From Chloroflexota bacterium (GTDB taxonomy: Bacteria; Chloroflexota; FW602-bin22; JACPRP01), in assembly GCA_016210495.1 (NCBI GenBank), contig JACQUC010000062.1:27230-91229 (forward strand): a stretch of DNA of 64,000 bases, given 5' to 3'. The position numbers were made by a program, and so were the translations under genes. How positions within the stretch are numbered: position 1 is the first letter of the stretch; the number at the start of each line of letters is the position of its first letter. The notes under the pieces were generated by a model. It was not told where the DNA came from. It saw nothing but the letters and a program-made list of their open reading frames with translations, and did no database searches. Shown here one piece after another: positions 51,724-59,766 of this stretch.

Positions 51724-52803
51724 ATGATCGACCGAGATCGCCTCCTAGCCACTTTCCTGTCCCTTCTCCAAATCAGTAGCGAGACCGGGGCCGAGGCCGA
51801 CATAGTCAGGGAAGTCCTGTTCAGGCTTACCTCGCTAGGCCTTCGTCCCAGGACAGATGCTGCCGGCAACATTATCGCCGTATCGCCTGGCGACGGTGGT
51901 CCGTACCTCGTCAACGCGCACGTGGACACCGTGATGTCTACCAGAGGGTTGAAGGTCATCCTTCAGAACGACGTTGTCCAAACCGACGGGCTGACGATCC
52001 TCGGCGCCGACGACAAGGCCGGCGTCGCGGCAATCCTCGAGGTGGTCCAGTGCCTGGTAGAGGGCGCACTGCCGCACACTGGCCTCGAGCTCGTTCTCAC
52101 GGTCGGCGAGGAGCAGGGGCTGCTGGGCGCCAAAGTCCTGGATTTTGGACACCTCTCCTCCCGTGAGGGTGTCTGCGTAGATAGCAGCGGGCCTGTGGGC
52201 ACTATTGTGACCAAGGCGCCGTCCCAGGCCTTTATCGACGTACGGGTAACAGGCAGAGCGGCGCACGCGGGTCTGGCCCCCGAGCAGGGCATTAGCGCGG
52301 TGGTGGCTGCCTCGGAGGCGATTGCCCGGATGCGACTGGGCAGAATCGACGAGGAGACCACGGCCAACGTTGGAACCATCGTCGGCGGAACGTCGCGCAA
52401 TATCGTCCCTGAGAGGGTGGGGCTCAAGGCTGAGGCGCGCAGCCGCGACGAGGCGAAGCTGCGCGACCAGATCGAGCACATGCGGACGGCCTTCGAGGAA
52501 GCTGCTGCGCGCCACCGGGCGACGGCTGTCGTGGACGTGAGCGAGGCGTATCGCGGCTTCGACATTTCGCCAGATGAGCCGATAGTCCATAGGGTCGTGG
52601 TAGCGGCCAAAAGCGTGGGCATAACACCCAGGCTCCAGGCGACGGGCGGCGGCAGTGACGCCAACGTATTCAACCAGCACGGCATCAAGACAGTCAACCT
52701 CGGAGCGGGCTACGAGAATGCGCACGCACCAACCGAGCGTATAGCGATCGACGAGCTCGTCCGCTGCGCCACGCTGCTGCTGGCCGTGTTCACGCTAAGA
52801 TAA
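51724..52803 (+). CDS. M20 family metallopeptidase (peptidase T-like)
   Basis: 359 residues. Metal-site motifs are VNAHVDTVM (~60-68), LGADDKAGVAAIL (~97-109), VGEEQGLLGAK (~135) and a late His (VFNQHGIKTVNLGAGYENAH). The dimerisation lid (~180-290, TGRAAHAGLAPEQG) is present. It probably hydrolyses di- or tripeptides with two zinc ions. ATG 51724 lies 12 bp after the recN stop and is likely cotranscribed. Confidence 0.88.
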   Translation: MIDRDRLLATFLSLLQISSETGAEADIVREVLFRLTSLGLRPRTDAAGNIIAVSPGDGGPYLVNAHVDTVMSTRGLKVILQNDVVQTDGLTILGADDKAGVAAILEVVQCLVEGALPHTGLELVLTVGEEQGLLGAKVLDFGHLSSREGVCVDSSGPVGTIVTKAPSQAFIDVRVTGRAAHAGLAPEQGISAVVAASEAIARMRLGRIDEETTANVGTIVGGTSRNIVPERVGLKAEARSRDEAKLRDQIEHMRTAFEEAAARHRATAVVDVSEAYRGFDISPDEPIVHRVVVAAKSVGITPRLQATGGGSDANVFNQHGIKTVNLGAGYENAHAPTERIAIDELVRCATLLLAVFTLR

Positions 52804-52825
52804 TAGCGGCATCCGAGACGCGTAT

Positions 52826-52910
52826 TGTAGGGCCGACCGGCGGTCGCCCTGCCAGATAGAGCGGCAAACATTGCCTCCTGTAGGGGAGATCGGCGATCAC
52901 CCTGCCAGAT
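52826..52910. repeat. Pair of GTAGGG hairpins forming a 53-bp direct repeat
   Basis: 32-bp units at 52826-52857 and 52879-52910 share TGTAGGG, a GAyCGGCGrTC core and the end CCCTGCCAGAT. Each can fold through its GGCGATC/GACCGGCGGTC arms. They lie between the peptidase gene and the Nudix gene start. Confidence 0.7.
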
Positions 52911-52922
52911 TGGGGATGGACA

Positions 52923-53465
52923 TTGGCTGAGGAGATAACAACTTCGACAACCAGAATCTACAGCGGGCGGGTCATCAACCTGCGCGTGGACACGGTTCGA
53001 CTCGAAAACGGCGCCATTACCAGGCGCGAGATCGTGGAGCACAGGGGCGCCGTCGCGATGGTGCCTGTGGACGATCGCGACAACGTCATTTTGGTGAGGC
53101 AGTTCCGCAAAGCGGTCGAGCGTGGCCTGGTTGAGATTCCAGCCGGGACCTTGGAGCCGGGGGAGGATCCCCTGATTTGCGCCCAGCGAGAGCTGCAGGA
53201 GGAGACTGGCTTCACAGCCGATAGGCTCGAACGAATCACCGGATTCTTTCCCTGTCCGGGTTACAGCACGGAGTTCATTCACGTCTTCCTGGCTACGGGT
53301 CTTCGGCCGGCCGAGCTGGCGGGAGACGAGGACGAGGATATCGAAGTGATCGAGGTACCTTTTGAGGATGCCCTGGCGATGGTGGATAAGGGTGAGATCT
53401 GCGATGCCAAAACCATCGTTGGCCTGCTTTCTTGCGCCGCGCGCCGGGCGCACCGCCGCCCCTGA
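52923..53465 (+). CDS. Nudix hydrolase, ADP-ribose pyrophosphatase type
   Basis: 180 residues, TTG start. The Nudix box is complete (GTLEPGEDP, then RELQEETGF), and the N-terminal strand pattern (RIYSGRVINLRVDTVRL, then EIVEHRGAVAMVPVDD) and the PGYSTEFIHVFLA loop are those of NudF/ADP-ribose pyrophosphatases. It hydrolyses ADP-ribose to AMP and ribose 5-phosphate. It may recycle ribose 5-phosphate along with deoC. It follows a pair of hairpin repeats. Confidence 0.85.
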   Translation: MAEEITTSTTRIYSGRVINLRVDTVRLENGAITRREIVEHRGAVAMVPVDDRDNVILVRQFRKAVERGLVEIPAGTLEPGEDPLICAQRELQEETGFTADRLERITGFFPCPGYSTEFIHVFLATGLRPAELAGDEDEDIEVIEVPFEDALAMVDKGEICDAKTIVGLLSCAARRAHRRP

Positions 53466-53560
53466 TGGTTATGGCATCGTGGGCGACCCACGATAGCCGC
53501 ATAGGGACGACCGCTCTTTCTCAAACGACGGGTACCCATCGACCATAAGGAGGGTCGACC

Positions 53561-54706
53561 GTGATCATAGGAATTCCAAAGGAGATCAAGGACAACGAGT
53601 TTCGCGTCGCGCTCACGCCGGCCGGTGCGGAGGCGCTCGTTGGGGCCGGACACCGGGTGCTTGTGGAGGCCGGTGCGGGTCTAGGCAGCGGGTTCGGCGA
53701 CGACGAGTATCGCGGCGTTGGAGTGCAAATCGTTCCCTCACACTCCGACATCTTCAATCAGGCAGAGATGGTCGCCAAGGTGAAGGAGCCCTTGCCGGCG
53801 GAGTACGATCACTTGCGTGAAGGACTGCTTTTGTTCACGTTTCTTCACCTTGCGCCGGCAGAACAGCTTACCAGAGCGCTGCTCGAAAAGGGAGTCACGG
53901 CGGTTGCCTACGAAACAGTCGAGCTTCCCGACGGGACACTGCCCATCCTCAGCCCAATGAGTGAGGTCGCAGGCAGAATGGCAGTCCAGGTGGCAGCTCA
54001 ACTGCTGGAGAAGCGTAACGGCGGCAGGGGAAAGCTCCTGGGTGGCGTGCCGGGCGTGGCACCGGCCAGGGTGGTCATCGTGGGCGCGGGAGTGGTAGGC
54101 GAAAACGCGGCGCGCATTGCCCTGGGCATGGGCGCCCAGGTCACATTGATCAACCGTGGCCTGGATAGGCTGCGCTACCTCAGCGAGGTCCTGCACGGCA
54201 ACCTGATCACGTTAAGCTCTACCCACTACAACATCGCCAGGTCGATGGAGGGCGCCGACGTGCTCATTAGCGCCGTCCTGGTAACGGGGGCGAGGGCGCC
54301 GCGGCTCGTAAGTCGGGAGATGGTTCGCTCCATGGGCCCGGGTGCAATTGTCATCGATGTCGCTGTCGACCAGGGCGGCTGCGTCGAGACCTCCCGCCAG
54401 ACAACGCATAGCGAGCCGACGTTCGTCGTCGACGGAGTCGTGCACTACGGCGTGGCAAACATGCCCGGCGCTGTTCCTAGCACGTCCACGTTCGCCCTGG
54501 CGAACGCGAGTCTGCCCTACATCCTGGAGCTGGCCAACCTGGGCTTCGAAGACGCCGTGAGAGGTGATGGGCCGCTGGCAAAGGGTGTCAACGTCTACGC
54601 TGGCCACATCACCTATCCGGCCGTGGCCCAAGCCCAGGGCTTGCCGTGCGAATCACTCGACAAGCTCCTGGGCGATGGGGGGCTCCCGGGGTTGGGGGTT
54701 GGGTGA
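53561..54706 (+). CDS. ald: Alanine dehydrogenase
   Basis: 381 residues, GTG start with AAGGAGG 7 nt upstream. N-terminal catalytic elements are [18 protein letters not shown] (Arg15), VKVKEPLP-type KVKEPLP (Lys ~74) and FLHLAP (His ~95). The NAD-binding core is [14 protein letters not shown] (~169-182), and the C-terminus includes [17 protein letters not shown]. It catalyses reversible NAD-dependent oxidative deamination of L-alanine to pyruvate. The last ~15 residues ([11 protein letters not shown]) are Gly-rich and may reflect the repeat-rich junction. Confidence 0.93.
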   Translation: MIIGIPKEIKDNEFRVALTPAGAEALVGAGHRVLVEAGAGLGSGFGDDEYRGVGVQIVPSHSDIFNQAEMVAKVKEPLPAEYDHLREGLLLFTFLHLAPAEQLTRALLEKGVTAVAYETVELPDGTLPILSPMSEVAGRMAVQVAAQLLEKRNGGRGKLLGGVPGVAPARVVIVGAGVVGENAARIALGMGAQVTLINRGLDRLRYLSEVLHGNLITLSSTHYNIARSMEGADVLISAVLVTGARAPRLVSREMVRSMGPGAIVIDVAVDQGGCVETSRQTTHSEPTFVVDGVVHYGVANMPGAVPSTSTFALANASLPYILELANLGFEDAVRGDGPLAKGVNVYAGHITYPAVAQAQGLPCESLDKLLGDGGLPGLGVG

Positions 54707-54731
54707 TAGGGGGACGGAGGACGGGTCCCTC

Positions 54732-54840
54732 GTAGCCGCACCCTTCAGGGTGCGCGCGGTCGTTCGCCAGGCGGTAACGCCTGCTATGCAAATGCCACGC
54801 AACCACGAAAAGGCCCGCGCAGGCTCAAGCCTGCGGCTAC
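54732..54840. repeat. 109-bp element with GTAGCCGCA terminal inverted repeats
   Basis: The left end, GTAGCCGCACCC-TTCA-GGGTGCG (54732-54754), and the right end, CGCAGGC-TCA-AGCCTGCGGCTAC (54818-54840), are inverted hairpins sharing GTAGCCGCA/TGCGGCTAC. The interior has a GGCGGTAACGCC hairpin near 54760-54775. Non-coding, between ald and deoC. It resembles a miniature mobile element but no target-site duplication is obvious. Confidence 0.65.
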
Positions 54841-54890
54841 AGGTGCCAAGGCCGCGAAAGGGCCTACACGAAATGATGTCGGAGGACACC

Positions 54891-55568
54891 GTGTCACAGA
54901 GCTGCAAAGATATCGCCACATTGATCGACCACTCCCTGTTGCAGCCCAACGCGACGGATCGAGATCTGGCCACGGCCTGCGAAATCGCCCGGCGTTGGGA
55001 CGTGGCGGTGATGATGGTGAGACCGTATCACGTCAAGAAGGCCTCCCAGATTCTTCGTGGCAGCACGGTACCCGTCGCTACCACGGTCGGTTTTCCTCAC
55101 GGCTGCAATGCTAGCCTGGTGAAAGTCTACGAGGCCGAGGTAGCCCTGGACGAAGGAGCCGTCGAGTTGGACATGGTCGCCAACATCGGCGCCATCAAAT
55201 CCGGCGACTGGGGCTTCGCGGAAAGGGACATCGCGGCGGTCGTGAGTGTGGCGAGGCGGTGCAGCGCCGTCGTCAAAGTGATCATCGAAACCTGCTTCCT
55301 CGACGAGGCGGAGAAGGTAAGGGCTTGCGAGGCGGTCAAGACGGCAGGAGCGGATTTCGTCAAAACGTCTACAGGGTATGGCCCGGCCGGGGCAAACGTC
55401 GATGACGTCGAGCTAATGCGGCGCGCGGTCGGTCCCGACTTCGGCGTCAAAGCCTCGGGTGGTATTCGCACGCTGGATGTGCTGCTTCAGTTATTGAACG
55501 CCGGCGCCAATCGCATCGGCACCTCGTCCACGGCTGCGATAATGGCGGAGTGCCACAGGCGGGAGTGA
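54891..55568 (+). CDS. deoC: Deoxyribose-phosphate aldolase
   Basis: A 225-residue class I aldolase. Schiff-base Lys158 (DFVKTSTGYG), catalytic Lys187 (VKASGGIRT) and Asp94 (ELDMVANIG) are all present. It cleaves 2-deoxyribose 5-phosphate to glyceraldehyde 3-phosphate and acetaldehyde. GTG 54891 has GGAGG 5 nt upstream and gives the family-typical length; ATG 54873 is an alternative. The nucleoside-salvage role fits neighbouring Nudix and prs functions. Confidence 0.95.
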   Translation: MSQSCKDIATLIDHSLLQPNATDRDLATACEIARRWDVAVMMVRPYHVKKASQILRGSTVPVATTVGFPHGCNASLVKVYEAEVALDEGAVELDMVANIGAIKSGDWGFAERDIAAVVSVARRCSAVVKVIIETCFLDEAEKVRACEAVKTAGADFVKTSTGYGPAGANVDDVELMRRAVGPDFGVKASGGIRTLDVLLQLLNAGANRIGTSSTAAIMAECHRRE

Positions 55569-55589
55569 CGTGGCTCGCGGTTCAGCAAC

Positions 55590-55615
55590 GTAGGGGCGGC
55601 CGTCCGCTGTCCGCC
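55590..55615. repeat. GTAGGGGC-headed hairpin repeat
   Basis: GTAGGGGCGGCCGTCCGCTGTCCGCCC-type hairpin (arms GGGCGG../..CCGCCC), between deoC and the second Nudix gene. Confidence 0.7.
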
Positions 55616-55676
55616 CTGGGGTGGGGTGGCGTTGAGACATTTCCGCCATCTCACGTGTTCTGCAGGGAGTGAAGGC

Positions 55677-56258
55677 TTGTACGTGACGCAGGAAATGATC
55701 GCCTCGGCCGAGGCGAAATACGGTGCCCCACGCGAGATCTCGCTGCAGTTCGAAATCAGCGAAAGCGAGCTCGCGCTGGTGCGCGGCAGTCGGAAGCACG
55801 AGAGATCGCACGACATCACCCTCTTTATTTTTGACGACCAGCGCATCGCGCTGATCAGGAAGCCCACCTTCCCGCCTGGGGCCTATCGTGCTCCCAGCGG
55901 TGGGCTTGAGCCGGGGGAGCCCCTCGAGCGCGGCGCCAGGAGAGAGGCCCGCGAGGAAACCGGCCTTGAAATAAAGCTCGAACGCTATCTCCTGCGCGTG
56001 CGGGCCAATTTCACCTTCGGCCTCGAAACCGAGCCATGGACCACCCACGTTTTCAAAGCGAGGGTAGTAAGCGGGTCCCTGGCCCCAGTAGATGTCTCCG
56101 AAATCGAGGCCGCCAAGTGGGGCACAATCGCAGAGCTACAAGGACCTATTAGAGACGTACTGGTTTGTTCGGGCACAGGCCTGCTAGCTTACCGTGTTGC
56201 CCTCACCGACGCCACCGTCGAAGTGCTGAGCGAATTGGAGGAGAAGAATGCTGATTAA
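55677..56258 (+). CDS. Nudix hydrolase (second, distinct subfamily)
   Basis: 193 residues. The Nudix box GGLEPGEPLERGARREAREETGLE (split ...GGLEPGEP / REAREETGLE) lies at ~89-112, preceded by HDITLFIFDDQRIALIRKP. The substrate is undetermined. TTG 55677 has GGGAG 7 nt upstream, with GTG 55683 as the alternative. Its last 11 nt overlap the MBL hydrolase start, so the two are translationally coupled. Confidence 0.85.
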   Translation: MYVTQEMIASAEAKYGAPREISLQFEISESELALVRGSRKHERSHDITLFIFDDQRIALIRKPTFPPGAYRAPSGGLEPGEPLERGARREAREETGLEIKLERYLLRVRANFTFGLETEPWTTHVFKARVVSGSLAPVDVSEIEAAKWGTIAELQGPIRDVLVCSGTGLLAYRVALTDATVEVLSELEEKNAD

Positions 56259-56859
56259 CAAGGTCGCCGTTGGCCCTTACAATGAGAACTGCTACATCCT
56301 GGTTTGCCCGCTGACCAGGGAAAGTATTATCGTCGATCCTGGGGCGGATGCCGAAGTCATCCAACGTGCCGCGGACGGCACGAAAGCGCAGCTCATCGTC
56401 ATCACGCATTCACATCGCGACCACGTCGGAGCCTTGGCCCAGATCAGTCAGGCGACCGATGCCCCCATAGCAGCCCACCCCTTGGAGGTGGATAAGCTGC
56501 CGGTGCCGTCTTCTCGCCTGCTTGACGAAGGGGACACGGTAAGCTTCGGCACCGTCAAGCTCCGCGTGATCCACACACCCGGCCACACGCCCGGCAGCAT
56601 TTGTCTGCTTGGTGACGGGGTGCTGATTGCGGGCGACACCATCTTCCCCAACGGCCCCGGACACACCGTTTCGCCAGAAGCTCTTGCCGAGATCGTGCGC
56701 ACCATCGAAGAGAAGATCATGCCCCTGCCGGACGAGACGGTCGTCCATCCGGGACACGGGGAATCGACGACCATAGGCGCCGAACGTCCCCGGTTCCAGG
56801 CGTTCGCCAGCAAGCCCATTCCCGCCGGACTATGCGGGGACGTCACGTGGACGAGCTAG
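56248..56859 (+). CDS. MBL fold metallo-hydrolase (glyoxalase II-like)
   Basis: 203 residues. The dinuclear metal motif THSHRDH has His54, His56, Asp58 and His59; His113 (PGHTPGS), Asp130 (IAGDTIF) and His170 (HPGHGEST) complete the site. The pattern matches the glyoxalase II-type/YcbL thioesterases, so hydrolysis of S-acyl-thiol conjugates is plausible. It overlaps the Nudix gene by 11 nt, with GGAGAAGA as RBS. Confidence 0.88.
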   Translation: MLINKVAVGPYNENCYILVCPLTRESIIVDPGADAEVIQRAADGTKAQLIVITHSHRDHVGALAQISQATDAPIAAHPLEVDKLPVPSSRLLDEGDTVSFGTVKLRVIHTPGHTPGSICLLGDGVLIAGDTIFPNGPGHTVSPEALAEIVRTIEEKIMPLPDETVVHPGHGESTTIGAERPRFQAFASKPIPAGLCGDVTWTS

Positions 56860-56912
56860 CAGGGGCAATCGCCGATAGATTCGGAGAGAGCTCGCAATTA
56901 CCTTTGCTATCT

Positions 56913-56941
56913 GCACAAATGACAACAAATGTCGTATAATA
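56913..56941 (+). promoter_or_regulatory. Promoter upstream of the RNase HI gene with a GACA/TGTC palindrome
   Basis: TGCACA (56913-56918), a 17-bp spacer and TATAAT (56936-56941). Within the spacer is GACA-ACAAA-TGTC, a possible operator. The leader to ATG 57098 would be ~150 nt. Confidence 0.5.
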
Positions 56942-56953
56942 CATCCATAGAAA

Positions 56954-57049
56954 TGATAGAGAAATGGATCAAGAATGCCTCAGGACTAACCTCTTTGTGT
57001 CCCCCAGCGCTTATTCCTCACGTTGTCACTATGATCGAGCGCGTTTGAT
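56954..57049 (+). other. Possible 31-codon leader ORF
   Basis: ATG ATA GAG AAA TGG ... to TGA encodes MIEKWIKNASGLTSL... (31 residues). It begins ~6 nt after the predicted transcription start, so it could be translated leaderless. No SD, no recognised motif. A chance frame is equally possible. Confidence 0.2.
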
Positions 57050-57097
57050 GGCAGGTCCAGAGGGTGGGAGAAGTGGGCTTTCAGATGTTAGGAGAGA

Positions 57098-57664
57098 ATG
57101 TACAGAAATCTAGCGAAATCCGATGACGACGCCGCCGAATTCGGCCCCAGCTACGAGTTGCTGGCGGTGGTAACCAGCACAGTGCGCGTGCGCGAGCTGC
57201 TGGGCAGTGGCGATTATGGCAACCATTTCGTGGCCTTCACCGACGGCAGTTGCGCGCCGCACAGCGCTACCAGCGCCGATGGCCCCGGCGGCTGGGGAAC
57301 CATCATTTTCGGCGCGCGCGGCGAGCGCTGGGAGTTGCGCGGCTCCATCGACCACACCACCAGCAACCGCGCTGAGGTGTGCGGCATGCTGGCCGCGCTG
57401 GCTTGCGTACCCGAAGAGGCACACTTGGGCGTGCAGAGCGACAGTCGGTACCTGGTCGATCACGTCCGCGCGGGTTGTCGTGCCAACGATAACGACGATC
57501 TCTGGCGCGAGGTTCGCGAGCTCCTTGTGGCCAAGGGCGTCAGAGTCTCGGCGTCGTGGGTGCCGGGCCACAATGGCCATCGACACAACGAGCGCGTCGA
57601 CGCGCTCGCCAGTGCGGGATTGCGGCGCGTTGCCCCACGGTTTGCTCTGGCCGGACAACGTTAG
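57098..57664 (+). CDS. Ribonuclease HI-family protein
   Basis: 188 residues with a ~45-residue N-terminal extension. The RNase H fold has catalytic Asp49 (FTDGSC), Glu93 (NRAEV), Asp115 (QSDSRY), His158 (PGHNG) and Asp168 (ERVDALA), all conserved. It would degrade the RNA strand of RNA-DNA hybrids. Gly-rich GPGGWGTII is typical. GGAGAGA immediately precedes ATG 57098. The extension (YELLAVVTSTVRVREL) has no recognised domain. Confidence 0.88.
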   Translation: MYRNLAKSDDDAAEFGPSYELLAVVTSTVRVRELLGSGDYGNHFVAFTDGSCAPHSATSADGPGGWGTIIFGARGERWELRGSIDHTTSNRAEVCGMLAALACVPEEAHLGVQSDSRYLVDHVRAGCRANDNDDLWREVRELLVAKGVRVSASWVPGHNGHRHNERVDALASAGLRRVAPRFALAGQR

Positions 57665-57697
57665 CTGCAACAGAGACCATTGTGGAGACCGGGCGAA

Positions 57698-58753
57698 TCA
57701 GCGGATGAGGTACAGCACGACCAGCGAAAGCGGATAGATGATGAGCACCACCAGGGAGTCGATGCCCATCCCCAGAACGACCCTGTTGCGGCGTTCGATC
57801 ATACCTACCAGGTAGACACAGGTCGCTATTATTCCAACCGCGGCGAGAAACGCCGTGGACCGGTCCACAGCGTGCAGTATGGGCCCGGGGCGATAGAACA
57901 GGTCGGCCACGAAGAGTAGCGCGATCAGGAAGGCGTTGGTGCCAAAGATGTTCGAGATCGCCATCGGGTAGGCGCCCATCCGCACTGCCGACACGGTTAC
58001 GGTCATCTCCGGCAAGGAGCTGGCTAAGGCAAGCAGGGTCGCTCCCACGAATCCCGCGCCAAGACCGGTTTGGCGTGCGAGCGCGTCCCCAACCACGGCC
58101 AACATCGCGCCCGCTACAAACAACACGGCCGAGCTAGCGGCAAAGAGCAGGCAAATCGTGACCAATGACTTCTGATGATGTGCAAGGCGCGTGCCGTAGC
58201 CTACCAACTCTATCTGCTTGAGCTCCTCGGGCACGTCCACGGGCCTCCACTTCTCGGCCGGCTCATAGCTCTTCAAAGCGTACAGGGAGAATAGGTAAAG
58301 ACCGAAGAGGATCGCCGTCCAGAGCCCAACGCTGTAGAGATGGACAATCTCACCCGTGGCGATGGCAGCAAGGGTGACGCCGAGAAGCAGCACAACCAGA
58401 GTGCCACCGAGAAGCAGCGTGGGCCTGGGTGCGAAGTAGGTCAGCGTGAGACGGGCAGCCGCGAGGTCCGCGATGGCCAGAACGGCCGTTTGCAGGGTGA
58501 TGCCCCCGAACAGGCTGTCGATGGCCAGGAGAGCATCGCCGTGAACCGATGCGGTGATAGTCCTCCCGATCTCGGGCAGCGAAGTCGCCACCGCGAGTAG
58601 GAGCCCACCTACGAATACTTCGCCTAGGCCGGTGCGATCGGAGATTACGGCCGCCTGTACGGTTAGGCGCGAGCCTGCGAACCACACGGTGGCTGCCGAG
58701 ACGATGAAGAGGATGGCACTGAGCCACGTAGGATATGCGGCAAGATCAATCAA
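57698..58753 (-). CDS. Sodium/calcium exchanger family membrane protein
   Basis: About 351 residues with ~10-11 TM helices and two inverted alpha-repeats: GGLLLAVATSLPEIGRT near the N-terminus and GATLLALASSLPEMTVTVSA followed by ISNIFGTNAFLI in the second half. The Glu in each SLPE motif coordinates the cation in CaCA exchangers. TTG 58753 follows GAGGGA at 8 nt and places TM1 directly after the start; GTG 58822 is an alternative. Ion specificity is unknown. Confidence 0.85.
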   Translation of the reverse strand: MIDLAAYPTWLSAILFIVSAATVWFAGSRLTVQAAVISDRTGLGEVFVGGLLLAVATSLPEIGRTITASVHGDALLAIDSLFGGITLQTAVLAIADLAAARLTLTYFAPRPTLLLGGTLVVLLLGVTLAAIATGEIVHLYSVGLWTAILFGLYLFSLYALKSYEPAEKWRPVDVPEELKQIELVGYGTRLAHHQKSLVTICLLFAASSAVLFVAGAMLAVVGDALARQTGLGAGFVGATLLALASSLPEMTVTVSAVRMGAYPMAISNIFGTNAFLIALLFVADLFYRPGPILHAVDRSTAFLAAVGIIATCVYLVGMIERRNRVVLGMGIDSLVVLIIYPLSLVVLYLIR

Positions 58754-58881
58754 AGCAAGCCATCCCTCGAAAAGGTGACCACTTCTGCCGGGACGGTCAA
58801 ATGACGCTTGCGCGCTGGCCACGACGAACGAAAGGGTTCTAGCAGGACGTATTCAAGGATGGACGCCACACCTTGGAATAT

Positions 58882-59286
58882 CTAGCCAAACTGAGAAAGA
58901 ATCACGTTTGCTCGCAGACACTGGGCAAAACCAGCCGTCGTCTCTTCCTCGCTGCCCCCACGGCTCGCCACGGCCTCCAATCGCCTGGCCATTTCCAGCG
59001 GGTCTTCCGTGAAGAGACAGCCGTTGGCCCGCAGGAATACGTCGGCGGCGATGAAGGCCGTCCGCTTGTTGCCGTCTACGAAGGCCTGGGCCTGAGAGAT
59101 GCCCACGGCGAGAAGGGCGCACTGCGCAAGCAGATCGGCGTTCGCGTAGTGTACGGCCATCTGGGGCCGCATCACGGCCGATTCCAGCAACGCGCGGTCT
59201 CTAAGGGACGCTGGCGCGTTCCCAGTCCTTTCCATGACGAAGACGTGCAGCGCCTCGACGTCCAGCGCGGTCAGATAGATCGCCAC
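58882..59286 (-). CDS. Doc/Fic family toxin with altered catalytic motif
   Basis: A 134-residue death-on-curing protein (opening IYLTALDVEALH, RDRALLESAVMRPQ). The Fic motif HxFx(D/N)GNKR reads QAFVDGNKR: Gln67 replaces the catalytic His while Asp71, Asn73, Lys74 and Arg75 are kept. Doc normally phosphorylates EF-Tu using that His, so this copy is probably inactive or catalytically different. GTG 59286; the antitoxin stop is 9 bp upstream. Second gene of a TA operon. Confidence 0.85.
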   Translation of the reverse strand: MAIYLTALDVEALHVFVMERTGNAPASLRDRALLESAVMRPQMAVHYANADLLAQCALLAVGISQAQAFVDGNKRTAFIAADVFLRANGCLFTEDPLEMARRLEAVASRGGSEEETTAGFAQCLRANVILSQFG

Positions 59287-59295
59287 GGGACCTGT

Positions 59296-59511
59296 CTAGC
59301 GCTCAGCAAGGTAGCGGTAGCCTTCCTTGTTCTGCTCCCAGCTCTCCTCCGCCATCCTACGGAGATCGGGGCGAAGGACAGGCCGAACTTCCGCCTTGCG
59401 AATATCTAAGGCCACCAGATCGCCCTCGTGCAACTCCAGCGCTTCGGCCTCCTCGCGGGGCACCGTTACCACAAGGCTGTTGCCCACCTTGCGAACCCTT
59501 CCAACGACCAT
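59296..59511 (-). CDS. AbrB/MazE-type antitoxin
   Basis: 71 residues with the swapped-hairpin AbrB signature (GRVRKVGNSLVVTVPREEAEAL, then LHEGDLVALDIRK) and an acidic/aromatic C-terminal tail (EESWEQNKEGYRYLAER) that would cover the toxin. GGGAGA lies ~8 nt before ATG 59511. It would bind the perfect inverted repeat at 59536-59563 overlapping the promoter. Confidence 0.85.
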   Translation of the reverse strand: MVVGRVRKVGNSLVVTVPREEAEALELHEGDLVALDIRKAEVRPVLRPDLRRMAEESWEQNKEGYRYLAER

Positions 59512-59535
59512 TGCCCATCTCCCATAAGTTGGCGA

Positions 59536-59563
59536 TGTATATACTGCATCATAAGTATATACA
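59536..59563. promoter_or_regulatory. Perfect palindromic operator of the AbrB/Doc module
   Basis: TGTATATACT (59536-59545), an 8-bp centre and AGTATATACA (59554-59563): perfect 10-bp arms. It covers the -10 of the antitoxin promoter, consistent with autorepression. Confidence 0.8.
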
Positions 59564-59575
59564 AGATGCTCTCAA
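59548..59575 (-). promoter_or_regulatory. Promoter of the AbrB/Doc operon
   Basis: TTGAGA (59575-59570), a 16-bp spacer and TATGAT (59553-59548), minus strand; the -10 is the centre of the palindrome. Confidence 0.6.
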
Positions 59576-59710
59576 AACGCAAGGGGAAAGGATGGCCGTC
59601 TTGATCGATCTCAATCCTTCACCTCCAATGCTCCTTCTGGGCGCGAACGTTGCGACCATCCTACACCTTCCAGGCAAGGTTTGGCAAGAGCGCGGGCCAG
59701 CGCCAAACCA

Positions 59711-59719
59711 TGCTATAAT
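59711..59719 (+). promoter_or_regulatory. Extended -10 promoter of the DUF6398 gene
   Basis: TGCTATAAT at 59711-59719; no clear -35. The start near 59726 gives a ~41-nt leader with GAGGTG before ATG 59767. Confidence 0.6.
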
Positions 59720-59766
59720 TGTACGTGCCCATCGCCCAGCCCTGGGGAACGAATCGAGGTGAAGAA

